From: CAG-390 sp045541375 | GTDB lineage: Bacteria; Bacillota; Clostridia; Oscillospirales; CAG-272 | Assembly (NCBI GenBank): GCA_045541375.1 | Contig: JAZQJB010000144.1 | Location: forward strand, 62,001 to 126,000 | Direction: 5' to 3' | DNA: 64,000 nucleotides | In this document: one piece after another, positions 1-8,026 of the stretch | How the letters are laid out: each line of letters begins with the position of its first letter | Numbering within the stretch: the stretch's first letter is position 1 | The notes under the pieces: model-generated | What the model was told of the DNA's origin: nothing | The model's database searches: none | The model's input: only the letters and a program-made list of their open reading frames with translations | Program-made: the position numbers and the translations under genes

Positions 1-756
1 CATTGTTTTGATATTTCGTCTTCTGGTTATGCTGATCTTTCTTATAGAAACGGTGGCTCAGGTGACCCCAAAGACGCAGTAAACGATAGAACTGCCTTTT
101 TGGATAAAGGTTATTATCAACCGCTTTCTCATAAGATCAATCAGATCTGCAAGCAATATCTGAACGAAGACTTCCTTTTGGTAGACGCAGGTTGCGGTGA
201 AGGATATTATTCCGAGCGCATTGCCTTTGAATTTACCGATGCTTATGTATATGGTGCCGACCTTTCTAAACATGCGGTTCACAGAGCAAGTGTAAGACGC
301 AATATCAGAGGCGGAAATAACAGCTTTTATTCCGTTGCCTCTATCTTTTCATTGCCGGTAGCCCCTAATGCTGCTGATTGCGTTTTGTCAATGTTTGCTC
401 CTGTTGCAGAGGACGAAGTTCTTCGTATTCTTAAAGACGGTGGTTATCTTATAATCGGAGCCGCCGGTGTTAAACATCTCTATGATTTAAAAGAAGCTAT
501 TTATGAAGAAGTTCATTTGAACGAAGAGAGAGCAGATCTCCCTCAAAAGCTTTCACTTGTTGATAAAGTAAACGTTACTTATAAGGCATTGATCGATAGT
601 AATGATGACATCTTGCGGTTGTTCGGAATGACTCCATACAGATTTCGCACGTCTGAAAAATCTATTGAACTGTTAAAAAAGCTTGATTGTTTGGAAGTTG
701 AAGTGAACGTAGATTTCTACGTATATCGCAAGGTGCTCGAGAAAGGTAAAGAATGA
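1..756 (+). CDS. rlmA: RlmA-type 23S rRNA (guanine-N1) methyltransferase, 5' end off the window
   Basis: The frame is open from base 1, so the start lies left of the window and 251 codons are visible. The first residues (HCFD) look like the tail of the zinc-binding Cys-x3-His-x-Phe-Asp element of RlmA. They are followed by the block GDPKDAVNDR and FLDKGYYQP typical of these enzymes. A SAM-binding motif VDAGCGEGYY sits near visible residue 61. The known family role is N1-methylation of guanosine 745 or 748 in 23S rRNA hairpin 35; some members affect macrolide susceptibility. A TTG at 100 would delete the conserved block and is not a credible start. The stop overlaps the next start (ATGA). Confidence 0.85.
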   Translation, partial: HCFDISSSGYADLSYRNGGSGDPKDAVNDRTAFLDKGYYQPLSHKINQICKQYLNEDFLLVDAGCGEGYYSERIAFEFTDAYVYGADLSKHAVHRASVRRNIRGGNNSFYSVASIFSLPVAPNAADCVLSMFAPVAEDEVLRILKDGGYLIIGAAGVKHLYDLKEAIYEEVHLNEERADLPQKLSLVDKVNVTYKALIDSNDDILRLFGMTPYRFRTSEKSIELLKKLDCLEVEVNVDFYVYRKVLEKGKE

Positions 757-1484
757 AAATTTCGGTTTGTATACCTATGTATAATGAAGCGGCGATTATT
801 GCCGATAACGCAAAAACGCTGTGGAATTATATGGAGAATAACTTCGTCACCGCTGAGGGTGAAAGAGATTATGAGATAATTTACTCTAACGACGGAAGCA
901 AAGACGGTTGTGACAAAATCGTTGAGTCTTTGAACCTCCCCGGAATTAAGGTCGTCGGATATGAAAACAATCAAGGAAAGGGCTACGCTGTCAAGACTGC
1001 TATGCTTGCTTCATCCGGAGATATAGTAATGTTTACTGATGCAGATCTTGCTTACGGTACAGACGTTATTAAGCAAATGGTCGAAACCTTTGATGCTAAC
1101 CCTGAAAGCAATCTTGTGATTGGTTCCAGAAATCTTACCGAAGACGGTTATTCAAACTACACGTTAATCAGAAAGCTAGCTTCTAAAGCTTATATTAAAG
1201 TCCTTTGTATTGTTGGCGGTTTCAAACTATCGGATTCTCAGTGCGGTTGCAAAGGATTCAGAAGAGAGGCTGTCGATCAAATCTTTCCGAGGCTTGAAGT
1301 TAACGGATTCGCATTTGATTTTGAAGCTCTTTTATGGGCTACAAAACTTAAATACAAGATCACAGAAATGCCCGTGAGCGTTAAGGTTCACGGCGAGTCT
1401 AAAGTCAGAATTATCAGAGATACTTTAAAGATGCTTCGTGATATTGTTAAGATGAAGAAGCGTATCAATAAAACAACAATTTAA
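753..1484 (+). CDS. Family 2 glycosyltransferase, dolichyl/polyprenyl-phosphate glucosyltransferase (ALG5) type
   Basis: This 243-residue GT-A enzyme begins with VCIPMYNEA and carries the nucleotide-sugar motifs SNDGSKDG and FTDADLAYG (the DxD-like metal site). Later come GSRNL and CGCKGFRREA. This pattern fits the ALG5/DPG-synthase branch, which transfers glucose from UDP-glucose to a polyprenyl phosphate at the inner membrane face. There is no C-terminal membrane domain, so it would be peripheral or cytosolic. It overlaps the upstream methyltransferase by 4 bases and is followed 15 bases later by a secreted protein gene, suggesting one operon. The acceptor is not visible from the sequence. 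Confidence 0.8.
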   Translation: MKISVCIPMYNEAAIIADNAKTLWNYMENNFVTAEGERDYEIIYSNDGSKDGCDKIVESLNLPGIKVVGYENNQGKGYAVKTAMLASSGDIVMFTDADLAYGTDVIKQMVETFDANPESNLVIGSRNLTEDGYSNYTLIRKLASKAYIKVLCIVGGFKLSDSQCGCKGFRREAVDQIFPRLEVNGFAFDFEALLWATKLKYKITEMPVSVKVHGESKVRIIRDTLKMLRDIVKMKKRINKTTI

Positions 1485-1499
1485 TTTTGGAGATCCTAT

Positions 1500-3029
1500 A
1501 TGGGAAACATTAAAAAATATCTTCGATCCGCATCGTTGGCTTTTGCAATAATTCTGCTGTTGCAATGCTTTATTGGAATTAGTGTATTTGCCGAAGACGG
1601 CGAAGAACAAGAGCCGGTCAAGGAAGTCGAACTCCGAGAGATGGTATGTCGAATTAAAAACGCATCGACGGGGCTGTATCTTGATTCATATAAATACACT
1701 GCCAAAACTAAAGGCAAGTCATACCTTGAAAGCTACAGCAAGGATAGCCTGGGGCAGGTGTTTCATCTTTCGCCCTGTGATGACGGTACATATATGATCA
1801 TTCCTCAGAATGATAGCGGAAATTACGTGTATGCTTATGAAGCAGATGCTAAAAAGAGCGTAAAGCTTAATAAAGTTAAGCTTACATCCGCTGGGGATAT
1901 GTCTAAGTTCGATATAATCAAGTTTGTTAACGGTACTTTTGTTATTGCACCTGTTAATACCAAGAACGAGAAAGCTGTGCTTACCCAGTCCGAAACCAAA
2001 ACTGAATATAAAGATTATTATGCTGAATTTTCCGATTTGAGAGATGATGCATTGAATCAGACCTGGATCATCGAGCCCATCAAAACCGAAAAACTTTCAG
2101 TTATATATACCAGTGCCAAAGTCAGACTTTACGGAACCGGCAAGTTTTATGCCAGAAAGCATCCTTATAATGTCTTTACAGACGATATCGTTTGGTCCTC
2201 TAGCGATGAAAAGATTATTATGATAGGAGCGGACGGCACTTGGTGCGCACTCGGTGTCGGCGAGGTTACCATTACTGCCTCTGTTGAAGGAGTCAGCAAG
2301 AGCTTTAAGATAAAGGTTGTTGACAGAGATGCCTTCACTTGGTATAGCCAGAATAATGTATATACCAGTGACTGGGATGCTACACAATTGTTGCCATTGA
2401 AGTTCTATTCTGGAGGATATACACGAAAATTTGCTGTCGATTCAAAAGAGCCAGGTGGAAATAGCTGCTGGATGGATCAGGGCTGTGGAAACTCGGCTGT
2501 TGCTATGGTGCTCAACAATATGGGCGCCGTTAAAACAGAGGGATATGACTTCAGATCAGGCCAAGAGGGAAATCTGATTGCTGATCCTTATACAGTAGCA
2601 CTTGCTAATAGCGGACAATACGGTCCGAATTCTGCCAGCACAACATTGCGCGGTAACCCAATATATATGGCATGGGCTTACGTAGCTGAACAATTTAACG
2701 TCGACGGTAAGACAGTCAAATCAACGAAAGTATATTATCCGACGAGAACAAAAATCAAGAATATTCTTGCAGAGCATCCCGAAGGTGTGGTTGTTCAGGT
2801 ATCTAAGGGAACTAAGAATCATTATCTTGTATTCGCTGAGTGCATAAATCCGGAAGAAAAGGTAAACTCCAAGCTTCAATTTATGGTTTGCGATTCAGCG
2901 GCATATTTGCCGGAAAACGGTGACTTTGTACCCTTTGAAAAATCCACGTCTTATTTGTATGAAGGTTATCGCTACGGCAACATCATATCCGTACTGTATT
3001 TTACGCTTGAAGAAAATGAGGAGAAATGA
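1500..3029 (+). CDS. Secreted beta-trefoil / Ig-like / C39-like cysteine peptidase
   Basis: A 509-residue exported protein. Residues 1-31 are a signal peptide with a basic start, a hydrophobic core and a VFA cleavage site. Residues 45-195 resemble a ricin-type beta-trefoil (NASTGLYLD start, QxW-like ending NQTWIIEP). Residues 200-275 form a bacterial Ig-like (BIG2) domain (VWSSSDEKI, GVGEVTITA). Residues 300-505 match the papain-like C39 fold: candidate oxyanion Gln327 and nucleophile Cys329 in MDQGCGNSAVAMVL, His441 in KNHYLVF, and Asp465 in MVCDSA. The first domain suggests glycan or wall binding. The substrate is unknown. There is no propeptide or ABC transporter alongside, so bacteriocin maturation is unlikely. 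Confidence 0.7.
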   Translation: MGNIKKYLRSASLAFAIILLLQCFIGISVFAEDGEEQEPVKEVELREMVCRIKNASTGLYLDSYKYTAKTKGKSYLESYSKDSLGQVFHLSPCDDGTYMIIPQNDSGNYVYAYEADAKKSVKLNKVKLTSAGDMSKFDIIKFVNGTFVIAPVNTKNEKAVLTQSETKTEYKDYYAEFSDLRDDALNQTWIIEPIKTEKLSVIYTSAKVRLYGTGKFYARKHPYNVFTDDIVWSSSDEKIIMIGADGTWCALGVGEVTITASVEGVSKSFKIKVVDRDAFTWYSQNNVYTSDWDATQLLPLKFYSGGYTRKFAVDSKEPGGNSCWMDQGCGNSAVAMVLNNMGAVKTEGYDFRSGQEGNLIADPYTVALANSGQYGPNSASTTLRGNPIYMAWAYVAEQFNVDGKTVKSTKVYYPTRTKIKNILAEHPEGVVVQVSKGTKNHYLVFAECINPEEKVNSKLQFMVCDSAAYLPENGDFVPFEKSTSYLYEGYRYGNIISVLYFTLEENEEK

Positions 3030-3031
3030 AA

Positions 3032-3325
3032 ATGATCGCAACTCTTGTTTATGTTGACGTTAAGCCTGAATGTGTAGAGGCTTTCGAAAAGATTACGGTT
3101 TATAATCACAATAACACCAGAAAAGAACCCGGAAACGTACGATTTGACGTTTTGCGCGCAAATGAAGATGGAACTCAGTTCGTTCTTTATGAGGTCTTTG
3201 TTGATGAGGCGGCCGCTGCTGCTCATAAAGAAACCGAGCATTATCTTCGTTGGAGGGCAGAAGTAGCGGACTATATGGCTTCCCCCAGACACGCTACTGC
3301 AACAACTCCTATAGCTTTTGATTGA
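3032..3325 (+). CDS. Antibiotic-biosynthesis monooxygenase (ABM) fold protein, LsrG-like
   Basis: A 97-residue single-domain ABM (dimeric ferredoxin-like) protein. The pattern VDVKPE, then NHNNTRKEPGNVRFDVL, YEVFVDEAAAAAHKET and HYLRWR matches LsrG-like proteins that process phospho-AI-2, and related quinol or haem monooxygenases. No lsr genes are nearby, so an AI-2 role is not supported by context. Two in-frame ATGs exist at 3026 and 3032. The GAGGAG at 3018-3023 is 8 bases from 3032 and only 2 from 3026, so I use 3032. It closes the preceding gene cluster. Confidence 0.75.
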   Translation: MIATLVYVDVKPECVEAFEKITVYNHNNTRKEPGNVRFDVLRANEDGTQFVLYEVFVDEAAAAAHKETEHYLRWRAEVADYMASPRHATATTPIAFD

Positions 3326-3384
3326 CCATTATCGAAATTTGTCAAAAAATTATTGAAAAAATCAAAAAAACTTTCAAAAAACTA

Positions 3385-3413
3385 TTGACAAATCGATTCT
3401 CTTGTGGTATAAT
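3385..3413 (+). promoter_or_regulatory. SigA-type promoter of tRNA-Thr
   Basis: A perfect TTGACA at 3385-3390, a 17-base spacer and a perfect TATAAT at 3408-3413. The expected transcript start is about 7 bases later, roughly 15 bases upstream of the tRNA 5' end. Confidence 0.85.
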
Positions 3414-3434
3414 ATTAAACGTGCTGCGAGAGAC

Positions 3435-3510
3435 GCTGCTATGGCTCAGTTGGTAGAGCACATGCTTGGTAAGCATGAGGTCATCAGTTCGACTCTGATT
3501 AGCAGCTCCA
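3435..3510 (+). tRNA. tRNA-Thr (anticodon GGT), CCA encoded
   Basis: A full cloverleaf of 76 bases. The 7-bp acceptor stem pairs GCTGCTA with TAGCAGC. The D stem pairs GCTC with GAGC. The anticodon stem pairs CATGC with GCATG around loop TTGGTAA (anticodon GGT). The T stem pairs ATCAG with CTGAT around TTCGACT. CCA is encoded at 3508-3510. It is a lone tRNA with its own promoter and terminator. Confidence 0.97.
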
Positions 3511-3516
3511 GAGCAC

Positions 3517-3554
3517 AGCCCTTGGGTTTCGACCCAAGGGCTTTTATTTTTTCG
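3517..3554 (+). terminator. Rho-independent terminator of tRNA-Thr
   Basis: An 11-bp perfect stem, AGCCCTTGGGT with ACCCAAGGGCT, around a TTCG loop, followed by a T-rich tract. Confidence 0.92.
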
Positions 3555-3561
3555 TTTCTTC

Positions 3562-3591
3562 TTGACAAATACACGTCTGATGTGATATACT
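3562..3591 (+). promoter_or_regulatory. SigA-type promoter of the MBL lipoprotein gene
   Basis: TTGACA at 3562-3567, an 18-base spacer and TATACT at 3586-3591 preceded by TGA (extended -10). It lies directly after the tRNA terminator and about 31 bases before the ATG at 3622. Confidence 0.8.
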
Positions 3592-3621
3592 ATAATTACC
3601 AAATCTGTTTGGAGGTTGATT

Positions 3622-5826
3622 ATGAAATTGAAATTATTCAAATACCTGGCACTGGCTTTGGCACTTGTTATGGCATTAGCGCTTATGGTTTCGTGTACGC
3701 CCGAGGGAAACACCGATGAAAGTTCGGCAGTTCAAACCGAAGCTGTTGTTACCGTACCTTATAATATTGCAGAATATGTGGTTATCAGACCCGAGCAAAC
3801 GGTTGAAGAAGTCATTTATTCGGGCGTAACCCTTAGAAAACATTTAAATTCGTTGCTTGGCGATTCGGTTGTAAAGATCACCGATGACTGGATCAAAGGT
3901 GGCGTCATCACTGAAGAAGTTACAGCAGCCAAAGAGATTTTGATCGGTAATACGACAAGACCCGAATCTCAGCAGGCACTTGAAGGTGTAGACTCTACAT
4001 CGTTTGTTATCAAGGTGATCGGAAACAAGATCGTTATCAATGCTGTTAAAACATCTATGGTTGCGCAGGGTGTACAGTATTTTATTGATAATTATCTTGT
4101 TGAATTATCTGATAATCAGCTTATGCTCCCCGAAAATCTTTGCTATATAAGCGAACCCGTGCCCGAGGTCGTATTTATCGAAAACAATCAGCAGAATTTA
4201 AAAGTAATATATCTTGATTCTCTTGACAACTCAAAAAATGCTAAGGATGAAAACGATAGACTCGACCTTGACGTAGAGTATGCAAAGAGAATCAGAGAGA
4301 ATATACTTAATTACTGCGGTATCAAGATTGCCCTCTCGACAGACTGGTTTAAGCCGGGTATGGATATCAAGTCTGACTTTGAAATTCTTGTCGGTAATAC
4401 CGAAAGAGAAGAAACCGCAGAGTTCCTTTCTGGATTGAATTATAATCAATATGGATTTGGTGTTATAGGTAATAAGATCGTAGTAGCCGGTTGGAATGAA
4501 ACTACCACAAACCTTGCTGCAAATAACTTTTTTGATTATTTCAAAGCAAACTTGATTAAGAACGCAGATGGCACAGTCACCTTCAAGATGCTTGCAAATG
4601 AAAAAGCTATCTACGATTACGGAAATTGGTTTGTTGATTATCCCGAGTTTGAGGGTGGCAAGAACAACGGCACGCAGGATGCAGGTTATGGAAACCTCCA
4701 GGTGATGTTTACCGAAACAACACTTGATGCATACAACGCATATTGTGCAAAGCTTGAGAACGCCGGTTACACTCTCTATATGGAAAATTCCATAAAAGAC
4801 AATGTTCATAAGGCGTACACATGCGACAAGGGAATGCTTTATGTTTACTATGTTCCTAACGAAAAGGCTGTCAGAATAGTGAGCTGTCCCGAAGGAAAGT
4901 ATAACCTTCCCAAGAATCCCACTCCCGAGTCTGTTCCTGCTTATGAGAAGATCACAACATCATCGATCACTCAGATGGCTCTCAATTATGCAGCGGGAAA
5001 CTTTGGTCTTTGCCATATTATCACACTTGAGGACGGATCCTTCATAGTTTATGACGGTGGCGGAAATAACGCACTTGACTGTGCGAGACTTTATGATACC
5101 TTGAATTCCTTGAACAAGAGAAAGGACGGGAAAATCGTCATCGCAGGATGGTTCCTTACTCACGAGCACTGGGATCACTACACGAATTTCGCTAATTTCT
5201 GTAAGACATATTCTAACAAGGTAGTTCTTGAAGGTATGTATTGTAATACTCCCTCGGGCAGTTATGCATACAATGGATATAACCCCAATTACTATATGAC
5301 TAATGATTTCGCAAATCTTTCGAGCACTCTCGGAGGTGTACCGAGATATATTGTTCATACCGGAATGAAATTCTATATCAGAAATGCGTGTATTGAAATC
5401 ATATATACGCAAGAAGACCTCTATCCCACAAAGCTTTATTTCTTCAATGACTGCACAATGGTTTCTCGTGTAACGATTGATAACCAGACGATAACATATC
5501 TCGGTGACGTAAGATGGGAAGGTTCCGATATTATGTCTGACAGATACGGAACTTGGCTAAATTGCGATATTGTTCAGGTTTCACACCATGGATTTGATGG
5601 CGGTACTTCAGAGCTTTACAAGCTTTTGAATCCCAAGACGTGCTTGTGGCCGACCTCGAAAGAGAATTATCTGAAGATGTCAAGTGGCTCTACTTCAAAC
5701 AAATACTTAACGGTTGATACGTATATATTATATACGTTGAAGGTACCTGTAAACATCTATGCAGAACCCACGTCAACAATTTCGCTGCCGTTTAAGAACG
5801 GAGATAAGATAACTTATTGGGATTAA
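3622..5826 (+). CDS. Lipoprotein with two 'EILIGNT' modules and a metallo-beta-lactamase domain
   Basis: A 734-residue surface lipoprotein with lipobox Cys25 (MVSC). Residues 45-185 and 190-325 are two copies of a domain marked by KEILIGNTTRPES and FEILVGNTEREET, each followed by a GNKIV strand. A further domain of unknown type spans 330-450. Residues 460-734 are a metallo-beta-lactamase fold with H514-x-H516-x-D518-H519 (THEHWDHY) and SHHG at 654-657, closest in style to ComEC-type hydrolases. It is likely a phosphodiesterase or other hydrolase on the outer face; the substrate is unknown. The start is ATG 3622 with GGAGG 6 bases upstream, rather than TTG 3616. The same tandem module occurs in the lipoprotein at 50856-52616. 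Confidence 0.75.
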   Translation: MKLKLFKYLALALALVMALALMVSCTPEGNTDESSAVQTEAVVTVPYNIAEYVVIRPEQTVEEVIYSGVTLRKHLNSLLGDSVVKITDDWIKGGVITEEVTAAKEILIGNTTRPESQQALEGVDSTSFVIKVIGNKIVINAVKTSMVAQGVQYFIDNYLVELSDNQLMLPENLCYISEPVPEVVFIENNQQNLKVIYLDSLDNSKNAKDENDRLDLDVEYAKRIRENILNYCGIKIALSTDWFKPGMDIKSDFEILVGNTEREETAEFLSGLNYNQYGFGVIGNKIVVAGWNETTTNLAANNFFDYFKANLIKNADGTVTFKMLANEKAIYDYGNWFVDYPEFEGGKNNGTQDAGYGNLQVMFTETTLDAYNAYCAKLENAGYTLYMENSIKDNVHKAYTCDKGMLYVYYVPNEKAVRIVSCPEGKYNLPKNPTPESVPAYEKITTSSITQMALNYAAGNFGLCHIITLEDGSFIVYDGGGNNALDCARLYDTLNSLNKRKDGKIVIAGWFLTHEHWDHYTNFANFCKTYSNKVVLEGMYCNTPSGSYAYNGYNPNYYMTNDFANLSSTLGGVPRYIVHTGMKFYIRNACIEIIYTQEDLYPTKLYFFNDCTMVSRVTIDNQTITYLGDVRWEGSDIMSDRYGTWLNCDIVQVSHHGFDGGTSELYKLLNPKTCLWPTSKENYLKMSSGSTSNKYLTVDTYILYTLKVPVNIYAEPTSTISLPFKNGDKITYWD

Positions 5827-5831
5827 TTAAA

Positions 5832-5866
5832 AATAAGCCTCTCGGTAATTTACCGAGAGGCTTATT
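5832..5866. terminator. Bidirectional terminator between convergent genes
   Basis: A 16-bp perfect stem (AATAAGCCTCTCGGTA and its complement) with a 3-base loop. Short A and T tracts flank both sides, so it can end the lipoprotein gene and the methyltransferase gene facing it. Confidence 0.85.
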
Positions 5867-5867
5867 C

Positions 5868-7001
5868 TTATCTCTGAGGTTTATAGAACTGATAAAGGAA
5901 GGAGGGAATAGTTCCGTTGTAAAGCTTGCGGACTCTGTCCGCACGTCTTCCGTAGAGTTTTTCAAAGTATTCGCAAGAAGTGAGAACATAGATCTGCCAA
6001 GGAGACATTTTTTCGAAGCACTTTCCGATGTTTCGATAAAGCTCCTCTGCATCACGCATACTCATCATACGCTCGCCGTAGGGCGGGTTGCAGATCAATG
6101 TACCTCTGCAGTCGAATTCAGGCTTGCTGATCTTTTGAGCATCGGCAACAAAGAATTTTATATGCTTGCCAACTCCCGCACGGTCTGCGTTAGAAATAGC
6201 AGTATCTATGCATTCGGGATTGATATCGGATCCGTATCCCATGTAATCAGAATCTGCAATAATGTTGGCGAGAGCCTCTTCTTTAGCGTCTTTCCATGAA
6301 TTTTCGGGAAGGAAAGATAAATTTTCACCCGAAAAGCTTCTGTGAAGCCCGGGAGCACGTTTTGTGGCTATCATTGCTCCTTCAATAGCAATTGTGCCGG
6401 AACCGCAAAAAGGATCCCACAGGAAAATCTCGGGTCTTATACGAGCCGTCAATGCCATTGCTGCAGCAAGTGTTTCGCGTAGAGGCGCAGCATTGGCAAC
6501 GGGACGGTAACCTCTTTTGTGAAGCGCAATTCCGGAGGTGTCTATCATAAGATATGCTACATCCTTGAAGATGAAAAATTCGATCTTGCAAATCTCTCCG
6601 TCTTCGGGCAACTTGTTGAAGCCATATTTCTCACCAAGTCTTACCGCAATGGATTTTTTCAAAATCTTCTGACAGTCGGGAATAGATGTAAGTGCGCTTT
6701 TGATCGAATGTCCTGATACAGGGAATGCATTATCTGCGGTAAGATAATTCTCCCATTCAAGTGCTTTGCAGCCCTCAAAGAGCTCGTCAAATGTTTTGGC
6801 GTGAAAGGGCTCGCCGACTTGAACGTAGACCCTTTCGGCAACTCTCAAGTTGATATTTGCGCGTGCGCAGTCGTTTTCTGTTCCTTGGAAGAATACTCTT
6901 CCATCCATCGTTAATGTACGCTTCAGTCCAAGGGCGTCGATTTCTTCGCCCAATAATTTTTCCAGACCGAACATACAGGTTGCTACATAGTTAATAATCA
7001 T
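5868..7001 (-). CDS. THUMP-domain class I SAM rRNA methyltransferase (YpsC/RlmL-N type)
   Basis: 377 residues, close to Bacillus YpsC in length. The N-terminal part (to about residue 160) is the THUMP RNA-binding region. The catalytic part has WDPFCGSGTIAIEGAM as the SAM loop and the ICNPPYGER motif typical of exocyclic-amine N-methyltransferases. The family N2-methylates a guanosine in 23S rRNA (G2445 equivalent of RlmL). It lies 6 bases downstream of the sugar isomerase gene and is probably cotranscribed with it, though no functional link is obvious. Confidence 0.88.
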   Translation of the reverse strand: MIINYVATCMFGLEKLLGEEIDALGLKRTLTMDGRVFFQGTENDCARANINLRVAERVYVQVGEPFHAKTFDELFEGCKALEWENYLTADNAFPVSGHSIKSALTSIPDCQKILKKSIAVRLGEKYGFNKLPEDGEICKIEFFIFKDVAYLMIDTSGIALHKRGYRPVANAAPLRETLAAAMALTARIRPEIFLWDPFCGSGTIAIEGAMIATKRAPGLHRSFSGENLSFLPENSWKDAKEEALANIIADSDYMGYGSDINPECIDTAISNADRAGVGKHIKFFVADAQKISKPEFDCRGTLICNPPYGERMMSMRDAEELYRNIGKCFEKMSPWQIYVLTSCEYFEKLYGRRADRVRKLYNGTIPSFLYQFYKPQR

Positions 7002-7007
7002 AATTCT

Positions 7008-7871
7008 TTATAGTGATTCAATTGCTTTGAGTGTTTCAAGTGCATATTTCGCACCTGCGTCTTTGAGATTGTTGGTTGCGGAATTGTTTATTCCAATTTC
7101 GAGGTTTAGTACGCCGGGATAATTGATTTCTCGTAATCCTTTGATTACACTTTCCCACTTTACTGTGCCGGAGAAGGGCGCAAGGTGAAGATCGTCTTTA
7201 CCGAGATTGTCGTTTATATGTGTGCAATGGAGCCTGTGTCCCAGCTTCAGTATAGGCTCATACTGGTCATCATATACCATATTGGCGTGACCGGTATCAA
7301 GGCAAGCGCCGATTCTCGGGTCTGCATAAGAATCGATCAGGTCAACCAACTGATCGATATAAGTGCAATATCCCGCTTTCGCGCCTAATGTCATATTTTC
7401 ATACGCAATATTTACGCCCTTGTTGAGCGCATATTCTATGTACTTGTCATTCTTCTCATGGTTGATCTTGCAGCATTCCTCGTCCGAAAGATCCTTTTCT
7501 CTGAGCGTTTCAGGATGAATAACGCCCCACGGGATGCCCAGGAATCCTGCAACGTCAATTGCACGGTAAAACATCTCATAATAGTATTCCAGGTCTTCCG
7601 GAGTGTGGCAATTTACTTTCTTTCCGCGGAACGGAAGATGGCACTGCGCCAATTCAATTCCCGTTTCTTGCACAGCAAGCGCGATTTTCTCTGCTTCATA
7701 TTTCCAATCGTCGGTGTGTAGACGAAGAGTATTGTTACATATCATAACAAGGTTTGCGTCAACGGCATCAAATCCTGCAGCCGCAATGCGCCTTACAGCT
7801 TCATCGATAGGCATTTTATCTTTAGATCCGCGAATATCTCTGTAAAGCAGCGTCATACCGCAAAGTTTCAT
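7008..7871 (-). CDS. Sugar phosphate isomerase/epimerase (xylose isomerase-like TIM barrel)
   Basis: A 287-residue single-domain AP-endonuclease/xylose-isomerase-like barrel. The metal ligand positions are visible: Glu in NIAYENM, Asp and His in CLDTGHANM, His in CTHINDN, and Glu in LNLEIG. The family includes hydroxypyruvate isomerases, tagatose epimerases and inosose isomerases, and the substrate cannot be told from sequence. The ATG at 7871 has AAAGGAG just upstream and its own promoter. It is the first gene of a two-gene unit with the methyltransferase. Confidence 0.8.
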   Translation of the reverse strand: MKLCGMTLLYRDIRGSKDKMPIDEAVRRIAAAGFDAVDANLVMICNNTLRLHTDDWKYEAEKIALAVQETGIELAQCHLPFRGKKVNCHTPEDLEYYYEMFYRAIDVAGFLGIPWGVIHPETLREKDLSDEECCKINHEKNDKYIEYALNKGVNIAYENMTLGAKAGYCTYIDQLVDLIDSYADPRIGACLDTGHANMVYDDQYEPILKLGHRLHCTHINDNLGKDDLHLAPFSGTVKWESVIKGLREINYPGVLNLEIGINNSATNNLKDAGAKYALETLKAIESL

Positions 7872-7897
7872 TATATGCTCCTTTGTGTTTTTTATTT

Positions 7898-7926
7898 ATT
7901 ATACAATATTTCTCGTGATTATTCAA
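7898..7926 (-). promoter_or_regulatory. SigA-type promoter of the isomerase operon
   Basis: On the minus strand TTGAAT (7926-7921), a 17-base spacer, then TATAAT (7903-7898), about 26 bases before the ATG at 7871. Confidence 0.75.
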
Positions 7927-7965
7927 GTAATAAATATTATTTATCTCAAAAAAATCGGCAAGATA

Positions 7966-7994
7966 TTGAATTTTCATTATATTTGTGATATAAT
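7966..7994 (+). promoter_or_regulatory. SigA-type extended -10 promoter of the M29 aminopeptidase gene
   Basis: TTGAAT at 7966-7971, a 17-base spacer, and TATAAT at 7989-7994 preceded by TGA. Because the -10 box ends at 7994, upstream in-frame starts near 7994 are excluded. This supports ATG 8027. Confidence 0.8.
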
Positions 7995-8026
7995 TGGTTC
8001 TGTCAAAAAATATTATGAGGTATATT

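Noticed and set aside
100..102. TTG at 100 as the start of the first gene
   Set aside because: The frame is open to the window edge and encodes conserved RlmA residues upstream of this codon.
1500..3029. Bacteriocin-processing C39 system
   Set aside because: No ABC transporter domains, no double-glycine leader peptide and no immunity gene nearby; the protein has its own signal peptide and extra wall-type domains.
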